From Syntrophomonas sp. (GTDB lineage: Bacteria; Bacillota; Syntrophomonadia; Syntrophomonadales; Syntrophomonadaceae), in NCBI GenBank assembly GCA_028709355.1, contig JAQVXF010000054.1, forward strand, positions 1 through 7,209: 7,209 nt of DNA, read 5' to 3'. A program made the translations under genes and the position numbers. The notes below the pieces were generated by a model, which did no database searches, had not been told where the DNA came from, and was given only the letters and a program-made list of their open reading frames with translations. Positions 1 through 5,933 of the stretch are shown in pieces (position 1 is the first letter of the stretch; each line of letters starts with the position of its first letter).

Positions 1-371
1 GCCTGGGGCCCACTGTGGAAGAGGTCCAAAGCAACCTGAAGACCTATTCCCGGATAGAGAAGATGAAGTTTTCCGCCTTCGACGACATGAAGGAGGGGCT
101 GGCCGCTACCCAACGCAAAACCGTCCTCATGGTGGGCAGCGAGACTCACGTCTGCGTATTCCAGACCACCCGGGACCTGGTGGAGGCCGGTTATACCGTG
201 CAGGTGGTAAATGACGCGGTCTGTTCGCGCACCAAGACCAATTTCCTAAGCGGCTTGATGTTGATGCAGGGCGCGGGAGCGGTAATCACCAATACGGAGA
301 CGGTCCTGTTCGACCTGATGAAGATTGCCGGCAGCCCCGAGTTCAAAGTAATTGCTCCCCTGGTGAAATAA
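1..371 (+). CDS. Isochorismatase-family cysteine hydrolase, 3' part (5' end outside window)
   Basis: This is the C-terminal part (about 120 residues) of an isochorismatase-like cysteine hydrolase; the reading frame is open to the left edge and ends at TAA 369-371. The family (nicotinamidase, isochorismatase, YcaC-like proteins) uses an Asp-Lys-Cys triad to hydrolyse amide or ether bonds in small metabolites. The Lys region is visible (IEKMKFSAF), as is the nucleophile motif GSETHVCV with the catalytic Cys codon at 153-155. The typical tail follows, with an alpha/beta core and a conserved AVITNTETVLFDL segment. The catalytic Asp would lie upstream of the window. A GTG at 15 is not the start, because conserved residues (LGPTVEE) precede it in frame. 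The substrate cannot be told from this fragment. The next gene has its own promoter, so this is probably the end of an unrelated unit. Family call is sure; specific function unknown. Confidence 0.9.
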   Translation, partial: LGPTVEEVQSNLKTYSRIEKMKFSAFDDMKEGLAATQRKTVLMVGSETHVCVFQTTRDLVEAGYTVQVVNDAVCSRTKTNFLSGLMLMQGAGAVITNTETVLFDLMKIAGSPEFKVIAPLVK

Positions 372-382
372 AGCAATATTCC

Positions 383-411
383 TTGACAGATCGGGGAAAA
401 GGGCATAAAAT
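383..411 (+). promoter_or_regulatory. Sigma-A promoter for the EF-G gene
   Basis: A perfect -35 box TTGACA (383-388) is followed by a 17-bp spacer and a -10 box TAAAAT (406-411, five of six matching TATAAT). It begins 12 bp after the stop codon of the hydrolase gene. Transcription would start near 418, giving a leader of about 110 nt before the EF-G start codon. Confidence 0.75.
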
Positions 412-452
412 TTATCCTTGGGCGCATATCTTTGGTTAATCGGCGGAAGATT

Positions 453-521
453 ATGAACCTGTGTTTTGATTGCGGCACTACGTCAAGTAATGCCGTTAAA
501 TTTTTGCTTTTTAAGGAGTGA
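453..521 (+). CDS. Possible 22-codon leader ORF upstream of EF-G
   Basis: A short ATG ORF lies wholly inside the predicted EF-G leader, starting MNLCFDCGTT and ending in TGA at 519-521. Its last codons, AAG GAG, are the Shine-Dalgarno sequence of the EF-G gene itself, so ribosomes translating it would finish 9 nt before the EF-G start codon. Its own ribosome binding site is poor: GGAAG ends only 3 nt before the ATG. It could be a leader peptide that couples EF-G synthesis to translation status, or simply a chance ORF. No known leader peptide was recognised. Confidence 0.25.
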   Translation: MNLCFDCGTTSSNAVKFLLFKE

Positions 522-530
522 CTACGCTAA

Positions 531-2549
531 ATGCTCAAGGACTTAAGGAATATCGGAATTATCGCCCATATCGATGCTGGCAAGACAACCACCACCGAGC
601 GTATCCTTTACTATACCGGGCTGACCCATAAGATCGGGGAGACCCATGATGGGGCCAGTGTCATGGACTACCTGGACGTGGAGAAGGAGCGCGGCATCAC
701 TGTTACCTCGGCAGCCACCAAGTGTGTCTGGAACGGGGTTGACATCAATATCATCGATACCCCGGGACACGTCGATTTTACTGCTGAGGTGGAGAGGAGC
801 CTGCGAATCCTGGACGGCGCGGTGGTGATATTCTGTGCCAAAGGTGGGGTGGAGCCCCAGTCCGAAACCGTTTGGCGCCAGGCCGATAAATACCGGGTAC
901 CGCGCATCGCCTATGTAAATAAGATGGATGCGGTGGGAGCTGACTTTCACCGGGTGGTGGAACAGATCAAACAGCGCCTGGGGGGGAGACCGTTGGTGTT
1001 GACCCTGCCCGTATTCCAGGACGATGCGTTCACCGGGATAATCGACCTGATCAAAATGAATTACCAGACCTTTTCCGGTAGTTTGGGCAATGAAGTCAAA
1101 GAGACTGCCATTCCCGCCGAGTACCTGGAAGAAGCCCAGCAGTGGAGAATGGACTTGGTGGAGAAATTGGCTGAGAACAGCGAGGAGTTGTTGGATCTCT
1201 ACTATGACAATCAACCCATCGCGGACCACCAGCTGGCGGCGGCCATACGCAAAAACGTCATCGAAGCCAGTATCATCCCGGTGATCTGCGGCAGTTCCTA
1301 CCGCAATATCGGGGTACAGACCCTGTTGGACACGGTGGTCAACTACCTGCCTTCGCCCCTGGATGTGGAGGCAATAAGAGCTACCGATGTGATCAGTGGC
1401 GACAAGATAGAGATCGGGCCCGAAGACGAAAACTTTTCAGCCCTGATCTTCAAGATAGTCAGCGACCGCCATGTAGGCAAACTGGCGTTCACGAGGATCT
1501 ACTCAGGTGCGCTCAAAGCCGGTTCCTATGTTTACAACAGCAGCAAGGGCAAAAAAGAGCGGGTAGGCCGGATTGTCAAGATGCATGCCAACCACCGCGA
1601 AGAGGTGGAAGAGGTCAAGGCCGGAGACATCGCCGCCCTGATCGGGCTCAAGGATGTGGGCACCGGAGATACCATCTGCGATGAGACCATGCCGGTATTG
1701 CTGGAATCGATAGAATTCCCCGAACCGGTTATCCAGATCGCTATCGAACCGCGGACTCAGGCCGACCAGGCCAAGATATCCGAGGCTCTGGGCAAAATAT
1801 CGGCGGAAGACCCAACCTTCAAGATGACTTACAACAAGGAGACCGGCCAGACCCTGCTGGCGGGGATGGGGGAACTGCACCTGGAGATAATCGCCGAGCG
1901 CCTGGCCAAAGAATTCCATGTGGGCATCAATATCGGCCAGCCCGAAGTGGCTTACAAGGAGACCATAACCCGGACTGCCGAACACGAAACCCGCTTCGTC
2001 AAACAGACTGGCGGCAAGGGACAGTTTGCCCACCTGGTGCTCAGACTGGAGCCCAATGAAGGCTTCGAGTTCGTCAATAAGATAGTAGGGGGGGCAATCC
2101 CCCGCGAATATATCCCGGCGGTGGAGTCGGGGATTAAACAAGCCCTGGAGGAAGGCGTCCTGAAAGGCTATCCGGTGGTCAACATCAAAGCTACCTTGCT
2201 GGACGGTTCCTTCCATGAGGTGGACTCATCCGAGATGGCCTTCCGCACGGCCGCCATGCTGGCCACCCGGGAGTGCCTCAAGAAAGCCGGTCCGCTGTTG
2301 ATGGAACCGGTAATGCGGGTGGAAGTGACCTCGCCGGAGGAATTCACCGGCAACATCATCAACAATATCAGCAACCGCCGCGGCAAGCTGGATTCGATGG
2401 AAATGCAGAACAGCACCCAGATCATCCGGGGCTATGTTCCTCTGGCGGAGATGTTCGGATATTCGACCGTGCTGCGTTCCAGCACCCAGGGCCGGGCTGG
2501 ATTCTCGATGGAGTTCTCCCACTACGAGGAGAGGAATATAGCCTCTTAA
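531..2549 (+). CDS. fusA: Elongation factor G (translocation GTPase), likely a paralogue outside the str operon
   Basis: This 672-residue cytoplasmic GTPase should drive tRNA-mRNA translocation on the ribosome, and/or ribosome recycling with RRF. All G motifs are present: G1 AHIDAGKT (12-19), switch I ERGITV (53-58), G3 DTPGH (76-80), G4 NKMD (130-133) and a G5 variant, GSSYRN, where most EF-Gs have GSAFKN. Domain II (about 300-385), domain III (about 388-470, with GMGELHLEI), domain IV and domain V (about 590-672) are all recognisable. The domain IV tip motif DGSFHEVDSSEMAF is kept, with His562. Length is slightly under the usual 690 or so. The start ATG has AAGGAG at 513-518, a rather long 12-nt spacer. 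No rpsL, rpsG or tuf flank it and it has its own promoter, so it is probably a second EF-G copy rather than the str-operon gene. A TetM-type ribosomal protection protein is less likely, given the EF-G-like switch I and domain IV. Confidence 0.93.
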   Translation: MLKDLRNIGIIAHIDAGKTTTTERILYYTGLTHKIGETHDGASVMDYLDVEKERGITVTSAATKCVWNGVDINIIDTPGHVDFTAEVERSLRILDGAVVIFCAKGGVEPQSETVWRQADKYRVPRIAYVNKMDAVGADFHRVVEQIKQRLGGRPLVLTLPVFQDDAFTGIIDLIKMNYQTFSGSLGNEVKETAIPAEYLEEAQQWRMDLVEKLAENSEELLDLYYDNQPIADHQLAAAIRKNVIEASIIPVICGSSYRNIGVQTLLDTVVNYLPSPLDVEAIRATDVISGDKIEIGPEDENFSALIFKIVSDRHVGKLAFTRIYSGALKAGSYVYNSSKGKKERVGRIVKMHANHREEVEEVKAGDIAALIGLKDVGTGDTICDETMPVLLESIEFPEPVIQIAIEPRTQADQAKISEALGKISAEDPTFKMTYNKETGQTLLAGMGELHLEIIAERLAKEFHVGINIGQPEVAYKETITRTAEHETRFVKQTGGKGQFAHLVLRLEPNEGFEFVNKIVGGAIPREYIPAVESGIKQALEEGVLKGYPVVNIKATLLDGSFHEVDSSEMAFRTAAMLATRECLKKAGPLLMEPVMRVEVTSPEEFTGNIINNISNRRGKLDSMEMQNSTQIIRGYVPLAEMFGYSTVLRSSTQGRAGFSMEFSHYEERNIAS

Positions 2550-2589
2550 GAGAATTACCGCATCAATTGAATTAGGCACTGTAACCAAT

Positions 2590-2617
2590 AGCCCGCTGTC
2601 ATCAGGCAGCGGGCTTT
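2590..2617 (+). terminator. Rho-independent terminator after EF-G
   Basis: The 9-bp stem AGCCCGCTG (2590-2598) pairs with CAGCGGGCT (2607-2615) around an 8-nt loop. Only a short T-run (TTT) follows, so termination may be modest. It lies 40 bp after the EF-G stop, in the gap between two convergent genes. The rest of that gap (2618-2753) shows no clear terminator for the opposite strand. Confidence 0.7.
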
Positions 2618-2753
2618 ACATGTCTCAGCAGGGATATAGCTTGCACTTGATCTTTACGTCTCTTCCATAATAATAACACTGCCGGCGGAAATCCTGGGAC
2701 AGCGATTAACGGACTCCTTTTACTGGCTGGGGTTGGTCTCTGGATGCGGATGG

Positions 2754-3785
2754 TTACTCGAAACGGACTGAATTGGCCAGTTCGGTCAGTTCATCCAACG
2801 GCACGTTACCCGAATAGGTAACGGTTAGCATCTCTTCACCCACTATGACCCAGCGCGCCATGCTGCTGTTGCTGCTCGGGGAGCCGGACTGATCCAGAGC
2901 CTGCATCTTAACCTCGGGAGCGATGTAAGGATCTACGGATATCTGTATCCTGGTGCGGCCGTCCGGGCTGGCGTAGTCATAAACCGTACGGCTGCCGTCA
3001 CTGATGTCTACCTGGGTGAGTTGAAGATGGGCAGGAACATTGATGGGGGTGACCACTGGTTTGAAACCTTCCACAACGGTAGTTGAAAGGCTGCCATCGC
3101 TGGCCGCCAGGGGGGATGGGACGGTTGTCTCTGGTGGAACTGTTAGGGATGGGGCCCGCAGGGCCTTAGGTGTTGCCAACATTGGGTCGACCGCGGTCTG
3201 GCCAGGAGCAGTGTCAGCAGCAGGAACTGTTTGTTCGGGGCTGGGGACGCCCGCTTCGAACGTAGAGTCCGATGGAGTGATAATGGGCGCACTGGTGTCC
3301 TTGCCGGCTCCCGTGGCCGGCGGGGACAAAAGCGGGCGGTCGGCATACTCAGCCACTTCATCTGCTTCCATGGTATTACCGGGGGTAGATATCACTGAGG
3401 GTGTACTGGTGCCATTGCCGCGCAGACCAGAGTTATCGGCCAGGTCTACGGCGGATTGCGGCTTGAACATTTGGGGTGCATAGAGGAATAGAGCAAATAC
3501 TGCCGCCGCCATCAGTCCCCCATACCATAGCTTGCGATTGTGCAGTATCGAGGGCCCCCGGTGCAGCGCCGTGATGGAGCTCATCACCCGCGGGGTGAAA
3601 TCAACCGGCAGGGCAGGGATGTCGGATGTATCCCGCAGCACCTCGTTTTCCAGCCGGGTCAACTGGTAGAGGTTCTGGCATTGCGGGCAGTCCTTCAAGT
3701 GTTTGCTGACCTTGAGGTACACCTGGGGGGATACCGAATCGTCGCAGTAATCGAAGAGCTGGCTATTTAGTTCCTGACAATCCAT
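2754..3785 (-). CDS. Membrane-anchored zinc-finger anti-sigma factor (RsiW-like) with extracytoplasmic C-terminal domain
   Basis: This 343-residue protein is the presumed partner and inhibitor of the ECF sigma factor encoded just upstream. Residues 1-40 carry a zinc-binding anti-sigma domain: Cys3 plus the H-x3-C-x2-C signature His29, Cys33, Cys36. A single membrane segment lies at about 86-107 (LWYGGLMAAAVFALFLY), placing the N-terminus inside and the rest outside. Residues 108-247 are a Pro/Ser/Thr/Ala-rich low-complexity linker. The last 96 residues look folded and end in RWVIVGEEMLTVTYSGN..LDELTELANSVRF, resembling the DUF4367 domain found on other anti-sigma factors. In such systems regulated proteolysis releases the sigma factor; that is inferred here. 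The start ATG at 3785 lies inside the sigma gene (23-nt overlap), with a G-rich ribosome binding site (AAGGGGGG) 7 to 12 nt upstream, suggesting translational coupling. The length is notably greater than RsiW (about 200 aa). Confidence 0.88.
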   Translation of the reverse strand: MDCQELNSQLFDYCDDSVSPQVYLKVSKHLKDCPQCQNLYQLTRLENEVLRDTSDIPALPVDFTPRVMSSITALHRGPSILHNRKLWYGGLMAAAVFALFLYAPQMFKPQSAVDLADNSGLRGNGTSTPSVISTPGNTMEADEVAEYADRPLLSPPATGAGKDTSAPIITPSDSTFEAGVPSPEQTVPAADTAPGQTAVDPMLATPKALRAPSLTVPPETTVPSPLAASDGSLSTTVVEGFKPVVTPINVPAHLQLTQVDISDGSRTVYDYASPDGRTRIQISVDPYIAPEVKMQALDQSGSPSSNSSMARWVIVGEEMLTVTYSGNVPLDELTELANSVRFE

Positions 3786-4356
3786 CTACCTTCCCCCCTT
3801 CATCCCGGTTCTTCAATATAGCCCGCCGCATCGATTTGCGGGCCCGGTGCATCTTGACTTCCACATTCTCCTTGGTTATCCCCAAAGCTTCGGCGATCTC
3901 CTGGTTATCCAGATCCAGCTGATACCGCAGCGCCAACACGACCGGATATGCTTCGGGGAGTGAAGTGAAGGCCTGTTTGATCTCGGCTTTCAATTCGTTG
4001 CGTTCCAGGAACAACTGGGGGTCTCCAAAATCGTAGTGGTTTTCGGATTCTGGCTGGCTGTACGTTTCGTCGAAATTCAACGTTATCACTTTATTTTTCT
4101 TGCGCAGGGCACTGATGGTGGTATTGATGGCAATGCGGTGGACCCAGGGCCCAAAACGCTTGCTGCTGTCGTACTGGTGCAGTTTCTGGTAAACAGTGAT
4201 GAACACTTCCTGACATACATCTTCGGCTTCCTGGTATTGTCCAGTCATACGGTATATAATGTTAAACACCGAATTTTTGTAACGATTGATCAGTTCCTCG
4301 AAAGCCGATACATCACCTCTTAGAGTCCTGGCGGTAAGCATCTCGTCGGTCGGCAC
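3763..4356 (-). CDS. ECF RNA polymerase sigma factor (SigW-like)
   Basis: This 197-residue protein has the two-domain layout of group 4 (ECF) sigma factors, which direct RNA polymerase to stress promoters. Region 2 spans about 22-89, with the core-binding motif AEDVCQEVF (44-52) and the FGPWVHRIAIN segment that contacts the -10 element. An acidic linker (about 93-120) leads to region 4 (about 125-181), with SLPEAYPVVLALRYQLDLDNQEIAEALGI and the helix-turn-helix recognition segment KENVEVKMHRARK. There is no region 1 or 3. The start is GTG at 4356, chosen because GGAGG sits 8 nt upstream; the in-frame ATG at 4341 would be 23 nt from that site. It is the first gene of a two-gene operon with its anti-sigma factor. 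Regulon unknown; SigW-like resemblance is by general sequence style, so the exact ECF group is uncertain. Confidence 0.93.
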   Translation of the reverse strand: MPTDEMLTARTLRGDVSAFEELINRYKNSVFNIIYRMTGQYQEAEDVCQEVFITVYQKLHQYDSSKRFGPWVHRIAINTTISALRKKNKVITLNFDETYSQPESENHYDFGDPQLFLERNELKAEIKQAFTSLPEAYPVVLALRYQLDLDNQEIAEALGITKENVEVKMHRARKSMRRAILKNRDEGGKVDGLSGTK

Positions 4357-4364
4357 AGTGCGAT

Positions 4365-4369
4365 CCTCC
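4365..4369 (-). promoter_or_regulatory. Ribosome binding site of the ECF sigma gene
   Basis: GGAGG on the minus strand lies 8 nt before the GTG at 4356. This favours the GTG over the downstream ATG at 4341 as the start of the sigma factor. Confidence 0.75.
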
Positions 4370-4385
4370 GTTCACTCTATTCTTA

Positions 4386-4413
4386 TATACGGCTGCTATG
4401 AGAGTAACTTACA
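4386..4413 (-). promoter_or_regulatory. Candidate autoregulatory ECF-type promoter of the sigma/anti-sigma operon
   Basis: Reading the minus strand, TGTAAG (4413-4408), a 16-bp spacer and CGTATA (4391-4386) resemble the Bacillus SigW layout TGAAAC-N16-CGTA. The -35 matches four of six and the -10 core CGTA matches fully. The predicted start near 4380 gives a leader of about 25 nt, ending at a well placed GGAGG. Nearby GGAATT (4424-4419) is an alternative -35 of the GGAAC type. This is inference from one site only. Confidence 0.4.
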
Positions 4414-4479
4414 CTGGCAATTCCTTAATAATAATAGCATGAAACGTCATCCATCACGAAAGAAAAATCGGACACCGTT

Positions 4480-4503
4480 CACCGGTCCGAGGCGGTTCCG
4501 GTG
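4480..4503. repeat. Inverted repeat just upstream of the YqxD/YaiI-family gene
   Basis: CACCGG (4480-4485) and CCGGTG (4498-4503) form a perfect 6-bp inverted repeat with a 12-nt spacer, ending 7 nt before the ribosome binding site. A competing smaller hairpin ACCG/CGGT (4474-4477/4483-4486) overlaps it. It may fold in the leader RNA or be an operator; with no T-run it is not a terminator. Confidence 0.3.
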
Positions 4504-4510
4504 CGATTTA

Positions 4511-4515
4511 AGGAG
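4511..4515 (+). promoter_or_regulatory. Ribosome binding site that fixes the YqxD/YaiI-family start
   Basis: AGGAG lies 7 nt before the ATG at 4523. The frame is open back to 4286, but the conserved family N-terminus begins at this ATG, so the upstream extension is not used. Confidence 0.8.
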
Positions 4516-4522
4516 AGCAGCG

Positions 4523-4963
4523 ATGAAAATTTTGGTCGACGCCGATGCCTGTCCGGTCAAGCAGATAATTGAGTCCACCGCCCGTCGCCACCGGTTGGAG
4601 GTCATCATGATATCCAATCCTAATCACCAGATCCAGAGCCAGTACGCTTCAGTGGTGGTGGTCGACGGGGCCTCCCAGGCTGCTGATATGGCGATTGTAA
4701 ACCGGGTCACCCCAGGGGATATAGTGGTGACCCAGGATTATGGACTGGCCTGCATGGCTATAGCCAAAGGGGGATTGGCGGTCGACAACTCGGGTCAGGT
4801 GTTTACCGCGGAGAGCATCGATGGATTGCTGCTGAGCCGGTTCCTCCATCAGAAGGCGCGCCGGGCCGGGGAAAGGACCAAGGGGCCGCGCCGGCGGATT
4901 AAGCCGGATGATAGCCACTTCGCCCGGAGCCTGGAGCAGCTGATAGCTGAAAATATTGACTAG
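4523..4963 (+). CDS. yqxD: YqxD/YaiI family protein (UPF0178, DUF188; PIN-like fold)
   Basis: This 146-residue cytoplasmic protein belongs to the widespread UPF0178 family, whose biochemical role is not established. It begins with the diagnostic MKILVDADACPVK (Asp6, Asp8, Cys10) and keeps GASQAADMAI (Asp55), VVTQDYGLA (Asp72) and the basic signature RTKGPRRR (118-125) near the C-terminus. The cluster of acidic residues on an alpha/beta core resembles PIN/NYN-type nucleases, so a nuclease-like activity is plausible but inferred. Length fits the family (about 150). The frame runs upstream to 4286, but that part crosses the divergent promoter region and lacks family sequence. It is divergent from the sigma operon and starts a same-strand run leading to mrp and exonuclease III, with a 126-bp gap before mrp. 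No strong sigma-A promoter was seen upstream of it. Confidence 0.92.
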   Translation: MKILVDADACPVKQIIESTARRHRLEVIMISNPNHQIQSQYASVVVVDGASQAADMAIVNRVTPGDIVVTQDYGLACMAIAKGGLAVDNSGQVFTAESIDGLLLSRFLHQKARRAGERTKGPRRRIKPDDSHFARSLEQLIAENID

Positions 4964-4964
4964 C

Positions 4965-4982
4965 CTGGAAGGACTGGAAGGA
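4965..4982 (+). repeat. Tandem 9-bp direct repeat CTGGAAGGA x2, with an inverted copy downstream
   Basis: CTGGAAGGA occurs twice in perfect tandem (4965-4973 and 4974-4982), starting right after the stop codon of the preceding gene. The inverted complement CCTTCCA lies at 5013-5019 and can pair with the TGGAAGG of either copy. The second copy forms most of an AAGGAG ribosome-binding-like sequence (4978-4983), followed 5 nt later by a three-codon ORF ATG ATA TAG (4989-4997). Confidence 0.6.
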
Positions 4983-4998
4983 GTTACAATGATATAGT

Positions 4999-5027
4999 TT
5001 GAGATGCAAGAGCCTTCCAAGTAAATG
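4999..5027 (+). promoter_or_regulatory. Weak candidate promoter upstream of mrp
   Basis: TTGAGA (4999-5004, five of six matching TTGACA), a 17-bp spacer and TAAATG (5022-5027, a poor -10) could give mrp its own start near 5034. That start would coincide with the palindrome CTGAG-T-CTCAG at 5032-5042, which could serve as an operator. Both are suggestive only. Confidence 0.25.
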
Positions 5028-5089
5028 GTTCCTGAGTCTCAGCCAGAAATTGAAGCGATAACATTTAAATGGTGAAAGGGGATATAAGC

Positions 5090-5932
5090 ATGTCCGAAAA
5101 ATGTAATACCTGTCCATCCAGCGGCGGCTGCAGCATCGACCCTGCCTCCTGCGGGGCGGAGATAGAAGAGAGCCTGCTGGGTAAGCGCAATAAGATCCGC
5201 AACCTGATCGTGGTGATGAGCGGCAAAGGGGGGGTGGGTAAATCCTCGGTGACCGGACTGCTGGCCGCCGCCCTGGCCAAAAAGGGACTGAAAGTCGGGG
5301 TGCTGGATGCCGATATCACCGGACCCAGCCAGCCGCGGGCATTTGGACTGACCGGACCGGTGCCGATGTTGGCTTCTGAGTACGGAATCATCCCCCCCAG
5401 CGGCCCCTTGGGGATCAAGATATTATCAGTCAACTTCTTCCTGCCCAACGAGGATGATCCGGTGGTCTGGCGCGGGCCTATGCTGGCGGGAGCGGTGACC
5501 CAATTCTGGGGCGAGGCCGACTGGGGCGAGTTGGATTATATGATAGTCGATCTGCCGCCAGGCACCGGTGATGTGCCCCTGACGGTGATGCAGTCGCTGC
5601 CGGTGAACGGCATAGTGATTGTATCGTCACCTCAGGAACTGGTGGCTATGGTAGTCAAAAAGACCATCAAGATGGCCCGCAAGATGGATATACCTATTTT
5701 GGGTTTGATCGAAAATATGAGTTACGTGGTGTGCAACCACTGCGAAGAGAAGCTAGAGATATTCGGGACCAGCCAGGGGGCCCAGGTGGCGGCCGATACC
5801 GGCATCGACTTCCTGGGGGGACTGCCCTGGGATATGAAACTGAACAACCTGATCGACCAGGGCCAGATAGTCGATTACCAATCCGACGCGGTGGACGCCA
5901 TGGTAGCCCAGATCGTGGCCAAACTGCCTTAA
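5090..5932 (+). CDS. mrp: Mrp/NBP35-type Fe-S cluster carrier P-loop ATPase
   Basis: This 280-residue cytoplasmic protein belongs to the Mrp/ApbC/NBP35 group of the SIMIBI/ParA-like ATPases, dimers that bind and transfer 4Fe-4S clusters to apoproteins. The deviant Walker A is KGGVGKS (46-52), followed by DADITGPS (73-80), WRGPM (127-131) and the family signature DLPPGTGD (154-161). The interface motif Cys215-x2-Cys218, after IENMSY, is the bridging cluster ligand. The N-terminus carries four more cysteines (Cys5, Cys8, Cys14, Cys21), the NBP35-like cluster found in many anaerobe Mrps; the usual DUF59 domain is absent. The start ATG at 5090 is chosen over the in-frame ATG at 5069 because AAAGGGG (5075-5081) lies 8 nt before it and the seven extra residues look non-conserved. 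It is followed after 1 nt by exonuclease III. Which apoproteins it serves cannot be seen. Confidence 0.94.
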   Translation: MSEKCNTCPSSGGCSIDPASCGAEIEESLLGKRNKIRNLIVVMSGKGGVGKSSVTGLLAAALAKKGLKVGVLDADITGPSQPRAFGLTGPVPMLASEYGIIPPSGPLGIKILSVNFFLPNEDDPVVWRGPMLAGAVTQFWGEADWGELDYMIVDLPPGTGDVPLTVMQSLPVNGIVIVSSPQELVAMVVKKTIKMARKMDIPILGLIENMSYVVCNHCEEKLEIFGTSQGAQVAADTGIDFLGGLPWDMKLNNLIDQGQIVDYQSDAVDAMVAQIVAKLP

Positions 5933-5933
5933 T

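Noticed and set aside
473..495. Inverted repeat CGGCA/TGCCG in the EF-G leader
   Set aside because: Only 5 bp with a 13-nt loop; too weak to call a structure.
543..1229. Long minus-strand ORF of 228 aa inside EF-G
   Set aside because: Fully antisense to conserved EF-G domains; its translation shows no family features. It arises from the codon bias of the real gene. The same holds for the ORF at 1503-2216.
3040..3483. Plus-strand ORF of 147 aa opposite the anti-sigma gene
   Set aside because: It is the shadow of the low-complexity Pro/Ser/Thr/Ala linker of the anti-sigma gene. It has no ribosome binding site or recognisable family.
4440..4465. Perfect SigW-type -35 hexamer TGAAAC at 4440-4445 on the plus strand before the YqxD-family gene
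   Set aside because: No CGTA/CGTC -10 element lies at 15-18 bp downstream, so it is probably chance.
4286..4522. N-terminal extension of the YqxD/YaiI-family frame
   Set aside because: It overlaps the sigma gene start and its promoter, the sequence is not family-like, and a good ribosome binding site sits before the ATG at 4523.
5221..5240. Run of seven G bases in the mrp gene (and similar runs near 978, 2087 and 5392)
   Set aside because: The reading frames continue intact with conserved motifs on both sides, so there is no sign of frameshift or programmed slippage.
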